This document shows positions 42,483-51,171 of a DNA stretch of 64,000 nt, piece after piece. Position 1 is the stretch's first letter. Every line of letters starts with the position of its first letter. Location of the stretch: positions 1 to 64,000 of the forward strand of contig DATJVP010000159.1 in assembly GCA_035581425.1 (NCBI GenBank). The letters are read 5' to 3'. The stretch comes from DASZHJ01 sp035581425. Lineage in GTDB: Bacteria > Pseudomonadota > Alphaproteobacteria > ATCC43930 > CGMCC-115725. The translations under genes were made by a program, and so were the position numbers. Under the pieces are notes generated by a model. It worked only from the letters and a program-made list of their open reading frames with translations, was not told the DNA's origin and ran no database searches.

Positions 42483-43700
42483 ATGCCAGTGCCTAACTTC
42501 GCTCGGGTTGCCGATCCCACTCGGCAGTCGTCCGCGCCGGATGCGATCGAGCGGTATCGCCGCGTGCGGCGGGAAACCGAGAGCCTGGTCGGGGCTTTAT
42601 CAGCCGAGGACCAATGCGTGCAATCGATGCCGGATGCCAGTCCGGCAAAATGGCATCGCGCACATACGACTTGGTTTTTCGAGGAGTTCCTGCTGAGCCC
42701 GTTCATCCGGGAATATACTGTTCATGACCGGGACTTCCGCTATCTCTTCAATTCTTATTACGAGGCCGTTGGGCCGCGACATCCGCGGCCGTTCCGTGGG
42801 CTGCTGACACGGCCTAGCGTGGCGGAGATCGGCGCCTATCGCGCGCATGTCGACGCGCATGTGGAGCGCCTATTGCGCGATTTGCCGGCGGCTGCCGGCG
42901 AGATCCTCGAGCTTGGGCTGCATCACGAACAACAGCATCAGGAACTGCTGGTCACGGATATCTTGCACGCCTTTGCGCAGAACCCGCTCTACCCCCCGCT
43001 GCATCCGGGTTGGCAGGAAAACTCTGGCGAAGCCGACGCCATGAAGTTCCTTCGGTTCGCCGGCGGCCCCGTCGAGATCGGTCATGCCGGCGACGGGTTT
43101 GCGTTCGACAATGAAGCACCCCGTCATCAATTGCTTTTGAGACCCTATGAGATGGCGACGCGGTTGGTCTCTAATCAGGATTGGCTCGATTTCATCGCCG
43201 ACGATGGCTACGAGACCGCAAGCCTGTGGATGTCGGATGGTTGGGCGCGGGTGCGGGAGGAGAATTGGAGCGCGCCGCTCTACTGGCGCCGGATTGACGA
43301 TCGTTGGTGGCAGATGGGACCGGGCGGACTGGCGCCGCTGCTGCCATCGGCGCCCGTGCGGCATATCAGCTGGTACGAGGCAGATGCCTTCGCGCGTTGG
43401 GCTGCGGCGCGACTGCCGACCGAGGCTGAATGGGAAGCCGCGGCCAAACATGACGTGCTCGATGACATGACCGGTGCGGTCTGGCAATGGACGGGCAGCG
43501 CTTACGCGCCCTACCCCGGCTACCGGCCCGCGGCGGGCGCGGTCGGCGAATACAACGGCAAGTTCATGGTCAATCAGATGGTGCTGCGCGGCAGCTCGAT
43601 CGCCACACCGGCCGGCCATGCGAGGCTCAGCTATCGCAATTTCTTCCATCCGGACCGGCGCTGGCAATTCTCCGGAGTGCGGCTGGCCCGCGACGTCTGA
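42483..43700 (+). CDS. egtB: Ergothioneine biosynthesis protein EgtB (hercynine oxygenase / sulfoxide synthase)
   Basis: A 405-residue non-haem iron enzyme that joins hercynine to a thiol donor (gamma-glutamylcysteine or cysteine) as a sulfoxide. The N-terminal DinB-like domain has the iron ligands: His in KWHRAHTTWFFEEFLL and the pair in LGLHHEQQHQELL. The C-terminal formylglycine-generating-enzyme-like domain has HISWYEADAFARWAAARLPTEAEWE, LRGSS and YRNFFHPDRRWQFSGVRLA. The length is normal. It starts the egtB-egtD unit, 14 bp before egtD. The 254 bp upstream hold no gene, only an AT-rich stretch that could carry a promoter. Confidence 0.94.
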   Translation: MPVPNFARVADPTRQSSAPDAIERYRRVRRETESLVGALSAEDQCVQSMPDASPAKWHRAHTTWFFEEFLLSPFIREYTVHDRDFRYLFNSYYEAVGPRHPRPFRGLLTRPSVAEIGAYRAHVDAHVERLLRDLPAAAGEILELGLHHEQQHQELLVTDILHAFAQNPLYPPLHPGWQENSGEADAMKFLRFAGGPVEIGHAGDGFAFDNEAPRHQLLLRPYEMATRLVSNQDWLDFIADDGYETASLWMSDGWARVREENWSAPLYWRRIDDRWWQMGPGGLAPLLPSAPVRHISWYEADAFARWAAARLPTEAEWEAAAKHDVLDDMTGAVWQWTGSAYAPYPGYRPAAGAVGEYNGKFMVNQMVLRGSSIATPAGHARLSYRNFFHPDRRWQFSGVRLARDV

Positions 43701-43714
43701 TAAGGGAGCGGGGC

Positions 43715-44710
43715 ATGCCACACGAGGGACGTCATTCCCTTCACGCGATACGAATACCGACGGCGAACGCGGCCACGGATGCCGCGCTGACGGGGCTGCG
43801 GGCGGCGCCCAAGACGCTGCCGCCGAAACTCTTCTATGACGATGAAGGTTGCCGGCTGTTCCAACGGATCACCCAGCTACCCGAATATTATCTCACGCGA
43901 ACCGAATTCCGCATGTTGGAACGCATCGCGCCCTTGGTCGCGGCGATGTCGGACCCGGACTCCATACTCGTCGAATATGGCGCGTCGGACGAGGCCAAGG
44001 CGCTTTACCTGCTGCGCGAACACGACGCCAGGGGGCGGAAGATATTCTCAACCTACATCCCCATCGACCTCGGAAGGTCCGCGTTGTGGCAAGCCTGCGC
44101 GCGGCTCGACCAAATGCGGCCCGACCTGAGGCTTTATCCGATCGTCGCTGACTTTACCAAGGCATTGGTGCTGCCCGAATTGAACCGCGCTCCGCGCCTC
44201 GGATTCTTCCCGGGCTCGACCATCGGAAATTTTCTTCCGGCCGAAGCGCACGCGTTCCTGACCCACGTGCGATCGACGTTGGGATCCGGCGCACGGCTGC
44301 TGGTGGGCGTCGATATGCGCAAGGATGCGACCATCCTGCGCGAGGCCTATGACGACAGACAGGGCGTCACTGCCGCCTTCAATCTCAATCTGCTCAGGCG
44401 ACTCAATCGGGAGTCCGGGGCGGACTTCGATCTGAATTCATTCCGGCACCATGTGGTGTGGAATGACACCGAGAGCCGGATAGAGATGCATCTGCGCAGC
44501 CTCCGGAATCAGACGGTACGCATCGGCGACGATCTGATCCGGTTCAGCGAGGGCGAAACCATCCATACGGAAAACTGCTACAAGTGGACGCTCGCGGGAT
44601 TTGACGGCCTCGTACGCGGCGCAGGATGGCGGTCCATCGAGGTTTGGGTGGAACCACCCGAGCTCTACTCGATGCATCTCCTCGAAGCAGGAGAGGAATA
44701 CGCTACCTGA
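43715..44710 (+). CDS. egtD: L-histidine N-alpha-methyltransferase EgtD
   Basis: A 331-residue SAM-dependent enzyme that trimethylates histidine to hercynine, the first step to ergothioneine. Typical elements are LPPKLFYDDEGCRLFQRI, the SAM-binding LVEYGASDEAKALYLL (where many family members have GSGSS), LGFFPGSTIGNF, and the C-terminal ETIHTENCYKWTLAGFDGL. The start at 43715 has AAGGGAGCGGG upstream. No egtC or egtE gene is in the window, so C-S lyase and any gamma-glutamyl removal must come from elsewhere. Confidence 0.93.
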   Translation: MPHEGRHSLHAIRIPTANAATDAALTGLRAAPKTLPPKLFYDDEGCRLFQRITQLPEYYLTRTEFRMLERIAPLVAAMSDPDSILVEYGASDEAKALYLLREHDARGRKIFSTYIPIDLGRSALWQACARLDQMRPDLRLYPIVADFTKALVLPELNRAPRLGFFPGSTIGNFLPAEAHAFLTHVRSTLGSGARLLVGVDMRKDATILREAYDDRQGVTAAFNLNLLRRLNRESGADFDLNSFRHHVVWNDTESRIEMHLRSLRNQTVRIGDDLIRFSEGETIHTENCYKWTLAGFDGLVRGAGWRSIEVWVEPPELYSMHLLEAGEEYAT

Positions 44711-44750
44711 CGGCGGCTCGCCCTCAATAGCCAGGAGCGGGAGTAGCGGG

Positions 44751-45131
44751 ATGGACGAGAACGAGATTCGAGAGGCACTCAAACGCCACTGGCTCGCCTC
44801 GGACGCAAATGACTTCGAGGCTGAGCACGACATATACCTAGAGGACGCGGTGCTCGAATATCCGCAATCGGGCGAGCGCATCAGGGGTCGCCGCAACATA
44901 CAGGCCTCTCGCGCGGCGCAGCCGAACTCCAAGCGATTTAAGGTGCGCCGGATCGTCGGCGCGGGCGACCTCTGGGTCTCGGAATTCATTCTCACCTATG
45001 ATGGCGTGCCTTCCTACTCGGTGAGTGTCATGGAGTTCCTGCACGGCAAGGTGGCCCGTGAGACCCAATATTTTGGCGATCCCTTCGAACCCGGCCCCTC
45101 GCGCGCGCAATGGGTCGAGCGTATGGAATAA
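44751..45131 (+). CDS. NTF2-like (SnoaL/nuclear transport factor 2 fold) protein
   Basis: A 126-residue single-domain cone-fold protein: EIREALKRHWLASDANDFEA begins the helical part, YLEDAVLEYPQSGERIRG the first strand and the pocket, and SVMEFLHGKVARETQYF the closing strand. Such proteins are often isomerases, hydrolases or binding proteins. The pocket carries Asp, Glu and His residues but no function can be read. AGGAGCGGGAG precedes the ATG at 44751. It lies 40 bp after egtD on the same strand. Confidence 0.78.
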   Translation: MDENEIREALKRHWLASDANDFEAEHDIYLEDAVLEYPQSGERIRGRRNIQASRAAQPNSKRFKVRRIVGAGDLWVSEFILTYDGVPSYSVSVMEFLHGKVARETQYFGDPFEPGPSRAQWVERME

Positions 45132-45180
45132 GCCCGCGGACAGGCCCCGTACCATCAACGCAGAACTCCGAGCGACACCA

Positions 45181-46917
45181 ATGAAGGTCCTTTCCGTCAA
45201 TGCGGGACTGCCTCGAACAGTGCAGTGGAAGGGTAAGCCCGTTTCGACCGGCATCTTCAAAACTCCGGTGTCCGGCCGGGTCAAACTGCGCACCCTCAAT
45301 TTCGACGGCGATCGCCAAGCCGACCTGTCAGCGCATGGCGGGCCAAATAAGGCCGTCTACGCTTATCCGGTAGAGCATTACGCCTATTGGCATCGCGAGC
45401 TTCCAGACATGGCGCTGCCATGGGGCATTTTCGGCGAGAACCTCACCACCGAGGGTTTGCTGGAAGACGCCCTGAAGCTTGGGACCCAACTTCGCATCGG
45501 CTCGGCCGTCGTGGCCGTGACGCAACCGCGACTGCCCTGCTACAAGCTGGGGCTGCGATTTGGTCGCGACGATATCGTCAAACGACTTCTCGCGAGCGGC
45601 CGGCAGGGCGTCTATTTCAAAGTGGTCGCCGAGGGCGAGGTCGCGGCCGGCGACCCGATAACCGTGCTCGATTGGGCCGAGGACTCTGTTCCGCTATCGG
45701 AAGTCACGCGTCTTTACGCCCATGACAAGGGCGATTTGGAGGGGCTACGCCGTATCATCGGGATTGCGGCGCTACCCGACGACTGGCGCGAGTATTTCGA
45801 GGAGCAGATCAAGCAGGTAACCGCGCGCCCTCGACCCCTCCCGGCCCAGAAACCGATATGGCCGGACTACCGACCCTTCACGCTACGAGAGAAAGTGCGT
45901 GAGAGCGCCGATGTCTCCTCGTTTCATTTGGTGCCGGAGGATGCGCAGCCTCTGCCGCCCTATCTCCCCGGGCAGTATCTCACTGTCCGGGTCCGAATTC
46001 CGGGCATCGAGCGCCCCCTCGTCCGCTCCTATTCATTGTCCGATGTGGCGAGCAATGATCACTACCGCCTCACGATCAAGCGGATCAGCTCGCACTCGGA
46101 GGATGCGAGAACTGCAGGGGGCCTCGTATCCTCCTATTTCCACGATCGACTTGCCGTAGGCGATCGGGTCGAGGCGAAAGCTCCATCCGGCACATTCACG
46201 ATCGACGTCGCGCAGCACGAGCGCCCCCTGGTCCTGATCGGCGGTGGCATCGGCCTCACGCCGCTCCTGAGCATGCTCAACAGCATCGTGGCGGCCGGCT
46301 CGCAGCGAGAGACGTGGCTTCTCTATGGCGTCCGCGATGAGCGAGAGTACATCATGCGGACACACCTGGAGGCGATTGCCGGGACTCACCCGAATATCCA
46401 CCTCCACGTCTTCTATTCTCAGCCGAGCCGCGAATTTGATCAGACGGGCATCCACAGCGGGCATATCGATCTCGACGCCATGCAGAAGTCGATACCGACG
46501 AACAGCTGCGATTTCTACGTATGCGGACCGCCATCGATGATGGGCTCCGTCACTCGCGATCTCGAGGCATGGGGCGTATCCTCTGACAGGATCCACACGG
46601 AGGCCTTCGGCCCTGCGGCGATAAAGCAGTCGGTTCACGGGCCGGCGACTCAGCCCGACTGCGGCTTCGATGTGACATTTGCGCGATCGGGCGTCACCGC
46701 CCTCTGGAACCGGTGCGAGTCCACATTGCTCGAACTTGCGGAGGAGCATTCGGTAGCGATCGATTTCGGCTGCAGGGCAGGAAGCTGCGGCACGTGCGTT
46801 ACGCGTCTCCTCTTTGGCTCGGTTCGCTACCTGCATCAGCCGAATGCCCCACTCGAGCGCGGCGAGATCCTGCCCTGCATTGCCGTGCCGAGCGAACCGC
46901 TCTCGCTCGATGTTTGA
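45181..46917 (+). CDS. MOSC - ferredoxin reductase - 2Fe-2S fusion protein
   Basis: A 578-residue three-part redox protein. Residues ~1-215 are a YiiM-type MOSC domain with the conserved Cys in QPRLPCYKLGLRFG. Residues ~235-470 are an FNR-type FAD/NAD(P)H reductase: RSYSLSD binds FAD, IGGGIGLTPLLSML binds the nucleotide, and YVCGPPSMM is the C-terminal clamp. Residues ~490-578 are a plant-type ferredoxin with FGCRAGSCGTC and the final Cys in ILPCIAV. MOSC proteins such as YiiM reduce N-hydroxylated bases and need an outside reductase; here the electron chain is built in. It follows the NTF2-like gene by 49 bp. Confidence 0.9.
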   Translation: MKVLSVNAGLPRTVQWKGKPVSTGIFKTPVSGRVKLRTLNFDGDRQADLSAHGGPNKAVYAYPVEHYAYWHRELPDMALPWGIFGENLTTEGLLEDALKLGTQLRIGSAVVAVTQPRLPCYKLGLRFGRDDIVKRLLASGRQGVYFKVVAEGEVAAGDPITVLDWAEDSVPLSEVTRLYAHDKGDLEGLRRIIGIAALPDDWREYFEEQIKQVTARPRPLPAQKPIWPDYRPFTLREKVRESADVSSFHLVPEDAQPLPPYLPGQYLTVRVRIPGIERPLVRSYSLSDVASNDHYRLTIKRISSHSEDARTAGGLVSSYFHDRLAVGDRVEAKAPSGTFTIDVAQHERPLVLIGGGIGLTPLLSMLNSIVAAGSQRETWLLYGVRDEREYIMRTHLEAIAGTHPNIHLHVFYSQPSREFDQTGIHSGHIDLDAMQKSIPTNSCDFYVCGPPSMMGSVTRDLEAWGVSSDRIHTEAFGPAAIKQSVHGPATQPDCGFDVTFARSGVTALWNRCESTLLELAEEHSVAIDFGCRAGSCGTCVTRLLFGSVRYLHQPNAPLERGEILPCIAVPSEPLSLDV

Positions 46918-46959
46918 GGCCGGCCCAAGCCCCAGACATGCAGTCAGATAGGAGGACCG

Positions 46960-48345
46960 ATGCCGCGATACGATGCGATCGTAATTGGAACGGGGCAGGC
47001 AGGTCCCGCGCTGGTGAGGCGCATGGCAGGGTTAGGCATGCGGGTCGCTGTCGTCGAGCGCAGTCGCTTCGGGGGCACCTGCATCAACACCGGTTGCACA
47101 CCCACGAAGACGCTCGTCGCCAGTGCCTATGCCGCGCATGTGGCCCGCCGCGGCGCTGACTATGGCTTCAGCGCGGGCGAGATCAAAGTCGACATGAAAC
47201 GCGTCAAAGCGCGGAAGGACGATGTCGTCGCGCGTTCCAATCGCGCGGTCGAGCGGTCTCTCAAGAATCTGGAGAACTGCCGGGTCTATGAAGCGCATGC
47301 GCGGTTCATGTCGCCGCGCGAGGTGCAGGTTGGCGGCGAGATCCTGACATCCGATCGGATTTTCATCAATGTCGGCGGTCGCGCGGCGGTGCCCGACATC
47401 CCCGGCCTCGAACAGGTCCATTACCTCACGAACAGCTCGATGATGGATGTGGACTTCGTGCCGCGCCATCTGCTGGTGCTGGGCGGCAGCTACATCGGTC
47501 TGGAATTCGGCCAGATGTATCGCCGGTTTGGCAGCGAGGTCACGATCGTCGAGCTCGGGTCGCGCCTGGTTTCGCACGAGGACGAAGACGTATCGGCAGC
47601 GATCGCTGAGATCCTCGCGCGAGAGGGCATTGCCGTTCGCCTCAGCGCGGAATGCCTGCGCATCGGGAAGCAGGGCGACGACATCGTCATGACCGTCGAT
47701 TGCGGCGGCACTTCCGAGCTCCGAGGCTCGCATTTGCTCATCGCGACAGGACGCCGGCCGAACACCGATGATCTCGGCCTCGACCGCGCGGAGGTAGCGC
47801 GAGACGAGCGTGGCTATATCGTCGTGGACGATGAGCTCCGCACGTCAGTCCCTGGCATTTGGGCGCTGGGCGACTGCAACGGCAAGGGTGCATTCACCCA
47901 TACGTCGTGGAACGACTACGAAATCGTCGCCGCCAATCTGTTTGATGGCGAGAAAAGGCGTGTCAGTGACCGCATTTCCGCGCACGCGCTCTACATCGAT
48001 CCGCCGCTGGGGCGTGTCGGCATGACCGAAGCGGATGCGCGCAAGAGCGGCCGCCCCGCACTGATCGGCAAACTCGCCATGGAGGATGTGTCCCGCGCTT
48101 TCGAGAAAGGTGAGACCGAGGGCTTCATGAAGATACTGGTCGATGCTGAGACCAAGGAAATCCTCGGCGCATCGTTCTTGGGCACCAGTGGCGATGAGGC
48201 GATCCATTGCGTGCTCGACGCGATGTACGCGAAGGCACCCTATACGCTCCTGAAGCGTGCGATGCACATTCATCCAACGGTCGCAGAATTCATTCCCGTA
48301 GCGCTCGAAGAGCTCGTTCCCTTGCCGAGCGCGATTGCGCGATAG
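46960..48345 (+). CDS. FAD-dependent pyridine nucleotide-disulfide oxidoreductase
   Basis: A 461-residue flavoprotein of the mercuric/glutathione/dihydrolipoamide reductase group. GTGQAGPALVRRMAGLGM binds FAD; GGTCINTGCTPTKT has the redox-active CX4C pair; LVLGGSYIGLEFGQMYRR binds NAD(P)H; GIWALGDCNGKG closes the FAD site; and HIHPTVAEFIP carries the catalytic His and Glu from the partner subunit. It lacks an N-terminal metal-binding (HMA) domain and the C-terminal CC of mercuric reductase, so mercury reduction is unlikely. It lies 42 bp after the MOSC fusion and closes the run that begins with egtB. Confidence 0.88.
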   Translation: MPRYDAIVIGTGQAGPALVRRMAGLGMRVAVVERSRFGGTCINTGCTPTKTLVASAYAAHVARRGADYGFSAGEIKVDMKRVKARKDDVVARSNRAVERSLKNLENCRVYEAHARFMSPREVQVGGEILTSDRIFINVGGRAAVPDIPGLEQVHYLTNSSMMDVDFVPRHLLVLGGSYIGLEFGQMYRRFGSEVTIVELGSRLVSHEDEDVSAAIAEILAREGIAVRLSAECLRIGKQGDDIVMTVDCGGTSELRGSHLLIATGRRPNTDDLGLDRAEVARDERGYIVVDDELRTSVPGIWALGDCNGKGAFTHTSWNDYEIVAANLFDGEKRRVSDRISAHALYIDPPLGRVGMTEADARKSGRPALIGKLAMEDVSRAFEKGETEGFMKILVDAETKEILGASFLGTSGDEAIHCVLDAMYAKAPYTLLKRAMHIHPTVAEFIPVALEELVPLPSAIAR

Positions 48346-48429
48346 ATCGCGGATTCGCGGGAGCCCTCTCGATCGTTCGATGCTGGGTCCAGACGTATAC
48401 GCCCGAGATCGATACCGGATTTAATTGGA

Positions 48430-48675
48430 TCAGCCCTGGGACTTGATGGAAGGCATCTCCAACCGGATTGCGAGGAAGGCCGCCGCCAGCAGGGCGACCC
48501 CAACACCTGCGACGCAGACGGGCCAGCCGAGATTGTCGAACACCTGGCCGAGAACGGCACTGCCGATGAGGCCGCCGGAAGTAACTCGCAAGGTAGAGGC
48601 CGCTCGCGGAGGCACGGTCGCCGCGCGCGGCGCGACCGACGAAGCCGATTGCGATCGCCGCAGCAGGAAAAGCGT
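48430..48675 (-). pseudogene. Frameshifted C-terminal remnant of an MFS transporter
   Basis: One minus-strand frame reads AAAIAIGFVGRAARGD and ASGLYLASY; a second frame takes over near 48588 with SGGLIGSAVLGQVFDNLGWP and VAGVGVALLAAAFLAIRLEM. Together they match the last helices of drug-efflux-type MFS proteins, with one frameshift between. The upstream two thirds of such a gene are missing. The rest of 48346-48829 holds nothing else I can recognise. Confidence 0.65.
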
Positions 48676-48829
48676 AGCGGCAGCTCCGCGCCAGGCTAGG
48701 CCGCACCAGCACGCGGCGGGTCGGGCCCCCATTTGGACCTTCCCGAGGCGTTCGCATTCGGAAGCCGGACGGGGGTTGCGCGCCTTGCTCGCCAAAACCG
48801 CCGCGTAAGCCGCCCGTCGGTCCGTCGGA

Positions 48830-49786
48830 TCACGCCGACCGCAGCAGCATCCTCTCGGCGGTGTCCAGGACGCGCATCGCCGGCAGCACCTGGGCGAAGC
48901 TCGCGTTCGGCTCGCGTTTCTCGCGGATGGCCGCAATGAACTCGCGATCCTGCAGCTCAATGCCGTTCATGGATACGTCGACCTTCGAGACGTCGATCTT
49001 ATTGTCGCGCCCGTCGAACAGGTCGTCGTAGCGCGCGATATAGGTTCCGTTATCACAGATGTAGCGAAAGAAAGTGCCGAGCGGGCCGTCGTTGTTAAAC
49101 GACAGCGACAATGTGCAGATCGCTCCTGACTTCGTCTTCATCTGGATGGACATGTCCATCGCGATGTGCAGGACCGGATGATAGGGACCCTGCATGGCAT
49201 TTACCTGCACAATCGGCTCACCAGCTTGGTAGGCGAATAGGTCGACTGTGTGGCAGGCGTGGTGCCACAGCAAATGGTCGGTCCAACTGCGCGGCTGGCC
49301 CAGCGCGTTGGTGTTGGTGCGCCGGAAGAAAAATGTCTGCACGTCCATCTGCTGGATCTTGAGCTCGCCGGCGGTGATCTTCTTGTGCATCCACTGGTGA
49401 CTGGGGTTGAAGCGGCGCGTATGGCCCGCCATCCCCACCAACCCGGTTTTGCGCTGCACTTCCAGAAGTTTCTCCGCGTCAGCCAGCGTGTCGGACATCG
49501 GAATTTCCACCTGCACATGCTTTCCCGCGCGCAGGCACTGCTCCGCTTGAGCGGCATGCAGCTGGGTTGGCGTCGCGAGGATGGCTGCTTCGACCCCTGG
49601 CTGAGCTAGGCCTTCCGCCAGATCGGTGCCCCAGTGCCGTACTCCGAATTTCGCGGCGACCGCGGCAGTGGCATCGGTCCGGCCGATCAGGCTCGCGACT
49701 TCGACGCCCTCGATCTTGGCAAGCCCTTCGAGATGCCGGACACCAAACGCACCCGCACCGGCGACGCAGATTTTCATGGCTCGCAT
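48830..49786 (-). CDS. ligC: 4-carboxy-2-hydroxymuconate-6-semialdehyde dehydrogenase (LigC-type, Gfo/Idh/MocA fold)
   Basis: A 318-residue NAD(P)-dependent oxidoreductase of the Gfo/Idh/MocA fold. CVAGAGAFGVRHLEGL binds the nucleotide, VQVEIPMSD sits where the EKP motif usually is, and DHLLWHHACHTVDLFAY is the active-site helix. The length and these motifs match LigC, which oxidises the hemiacetal ring-cleavage product of protocatechuate to 2-pyrone-4,6-dicarboxylate. The lig neighbours support this. It is divergent from ligJ. The start could be 49786 or 49777. Confidence 0.83.
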   Translation of the reverse strand: MRAMKICVAGAGAFGVRHLEGLAKIEGVEVASLIGRTDATAAVAAKFGVRHWGTDLAEGLAQPGVEAAILATPTQLHAAQAEQCLRAGKHVQVEIPMSDTLADAEKLLEVQRKTGLVGMAGHTRRFNPSHQWMHKKITAGELKIQQMDVQTFFFRRTNTNALGQPRSWTDHLLWHHACHTVDLFAYQAGEPIVQVNAMQGPYHPVLHIAMDMSIQMKTKSGAICTLSLSFNNDGPLGTFFRYICDNGTYIARYDDLFDGRDNKIDVSKVDVSMNGIELQDREFIAAIREKREPNASFAQVLPAMRVLDTAERMLLRSA

Positions 49787-50130
49787 CCTTTTCTCGTGAC
49801 GGTCAATATAGGGACAACGCTGCTGTTTTCACGCATCGAACCGCGCGATGGGGATGAACGACCGCCGATCCACACGAATACCCGCGCGCGGAAAATTTAC
49901 GGAGCCGGTCCGATCCGAGATTGCCGCGAGCGCGGCAGACCCGATGGAACGAACAATGATAGCATGATCCAAGACACGACATAGGCCGAAGTAATGCAGG
50001 ACGAAGGGCGATATGTTCGTCGCTCAAGGCCTCGGGCGAACACCGGCGCCCGGTCGTCCCGCCCATTGCCTTTTTTGCGTTGAGGCCCTGACCTGCCGCG
50101 GACATACTGCCGAAAACATCAGGGATCGCC
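49787..50130. other. Divergent intergenic region between ligC and ligJ
   Basis: These 344 bp hold no convincing gene. They must carry the promoters for ligC (minus) and ligJ-ligK (plus). I see no clear -35/-10 pair or operator I can name. No regulator gene such as ligR is adjacent. Confidence 0.6.
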
Positions 50131-51156
50131 ATGATCATCGATTGCCATGGGCACTACACCACCGAGCCGGCGCCGCTTCGAAGCTGGCGCGACGCGCAAA
50201 TCCAGGCCTTCAACGCGGGCCAATCGCCGCCGCAGTTTCCGGCCATTGGCGATGACGAGATCCGGTCAAGCATCGTCAACGGCCAATTGCGGACGCAGCG
50301 CGAGCGCGGCACGGATTTGACCATTTTCTCGCCGCGGGCCTCGGGTATGGGCCATCACTTGGGTGATGCCAAGGTCAGCGAAGCCTGGGCGATCCACTGC
50401 AACGACCTCATTCACCGCGTTTGCGGCTTATTTCCGCGCAACTTCATCGGCGTCGCGCAGCTTCCCCAGACGGCCGGCGTGCCGATCAAGAACGCGATAG
50501 CCGAACTCGAGCGTTGCGTGCTGCAGCTCGGCTTCGTCGGCTGCAACCTCAACCCCGATCCCTCAGGCGGCCATTGGAAGGATCCGCCATTGTCCGACCG
50601 GTTCTGGTACCCATTCTACGAGAAGATGGTCGAACTCGACGTACCCGCGATGATCCATGTCAGCGCCTCCTGCAACCCTAGCTTCCACACCACTGGCGCG
50701 CATTACCTGAATGGCGACACCACCGCGTTCATGCAGTTTCTGACCTCCAAGCTCTTCGAGGATTTCCCGACGTTGAAGTTCATCATCCCGCATGGCGGCG
50801 GTGCGGTACCGTTCCACTGGGGACGCTTTCGCGGCCTGGCGCAGGACATGAAACTGCCGGACCTGCGCGAGCACTTGCTCAAGAACGTCTTCTTCGACAC
50901 TTGCGTCTATCATTTGCCGGGACAGGAGCTGCTTACCAAGGTTATCCCGGCGGACAACATTCTCTTCGCCTCCGAGATGATCGGCGCGGTGCGCGGCATC
51001 GATCCGGAAACCGGCCATCATTTCGATGACACCAAGCGTTATATCGAGCGGCTGCCGCTGTCCGCCGTGGACAAGGCCAAGATCTACGAAGGCAACGCGC
51101 GTCGGGTCTACGGCCGGCTTTCCGCTCAGCTCGAGAAACAATTCGCCGCGGCCTGA
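50131..51156 (+). CDS. ligJ: 4-oxalomesaconate hydratase (LigJ-type amidohydrolase)
   Basis: A 341-residue amidohydrolase-superfamily protein that adds water to 4-oxalomesaconate to give 4-carboxy-4-hydroxy-2-oxoadipate. The metal site begins with IIDCHGHYTTEP and continues with MIHVSASCNPSFH, IPHGGGAVPFHWGR and FASEMIGAVRG (the glutamate in place of the usual aspartate). The length equals characterised LigJ of Sphingobium as I recall it. AGGGAT precedes the ATG. It is followed 15 bp later by ligK. Confidence 0.9.
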   Translation: MIIDCHGHYTTEPAPLRSWRDAQIQAFNAGQSPPQFPAIGDDEIRSSIVNGQLRTQRERGTDLTIFSPRASGMGHHLGDAKVSEAWAIHCNDLIHRVCGLFPRNFIGVAQLPQTAGVPIKNAIAELERCVLQLGFVGCNLNPDPSGGHWKDPPLSDRFWYPFYEKMVELDVPAMIHVSASCNPSFHTTGAHYLNGDTTAFMQFLTSKLFEDFPTLKFIIPHGGGAVPFHWGRFRGLAQDMKLPDLREHLLKNVFFDTCVYHLPGQELLTKVIPADNILFASEMIGAVRGIDPETGHHFDDTKRYIERLPLSAVDKAKIYEGNARRVYGRLSAQLEKQFAAA

Positions 51157-51171
51157 AGGAGCCTTGCCCCA

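Noticed and set aside
46960..48345. Mercuric reductase
   Set aside because: The CX4C disulfide and fold fit, but the metal-binding N-terminal domain and the C-terminal cysteine pair are missing and no mer genes are near.
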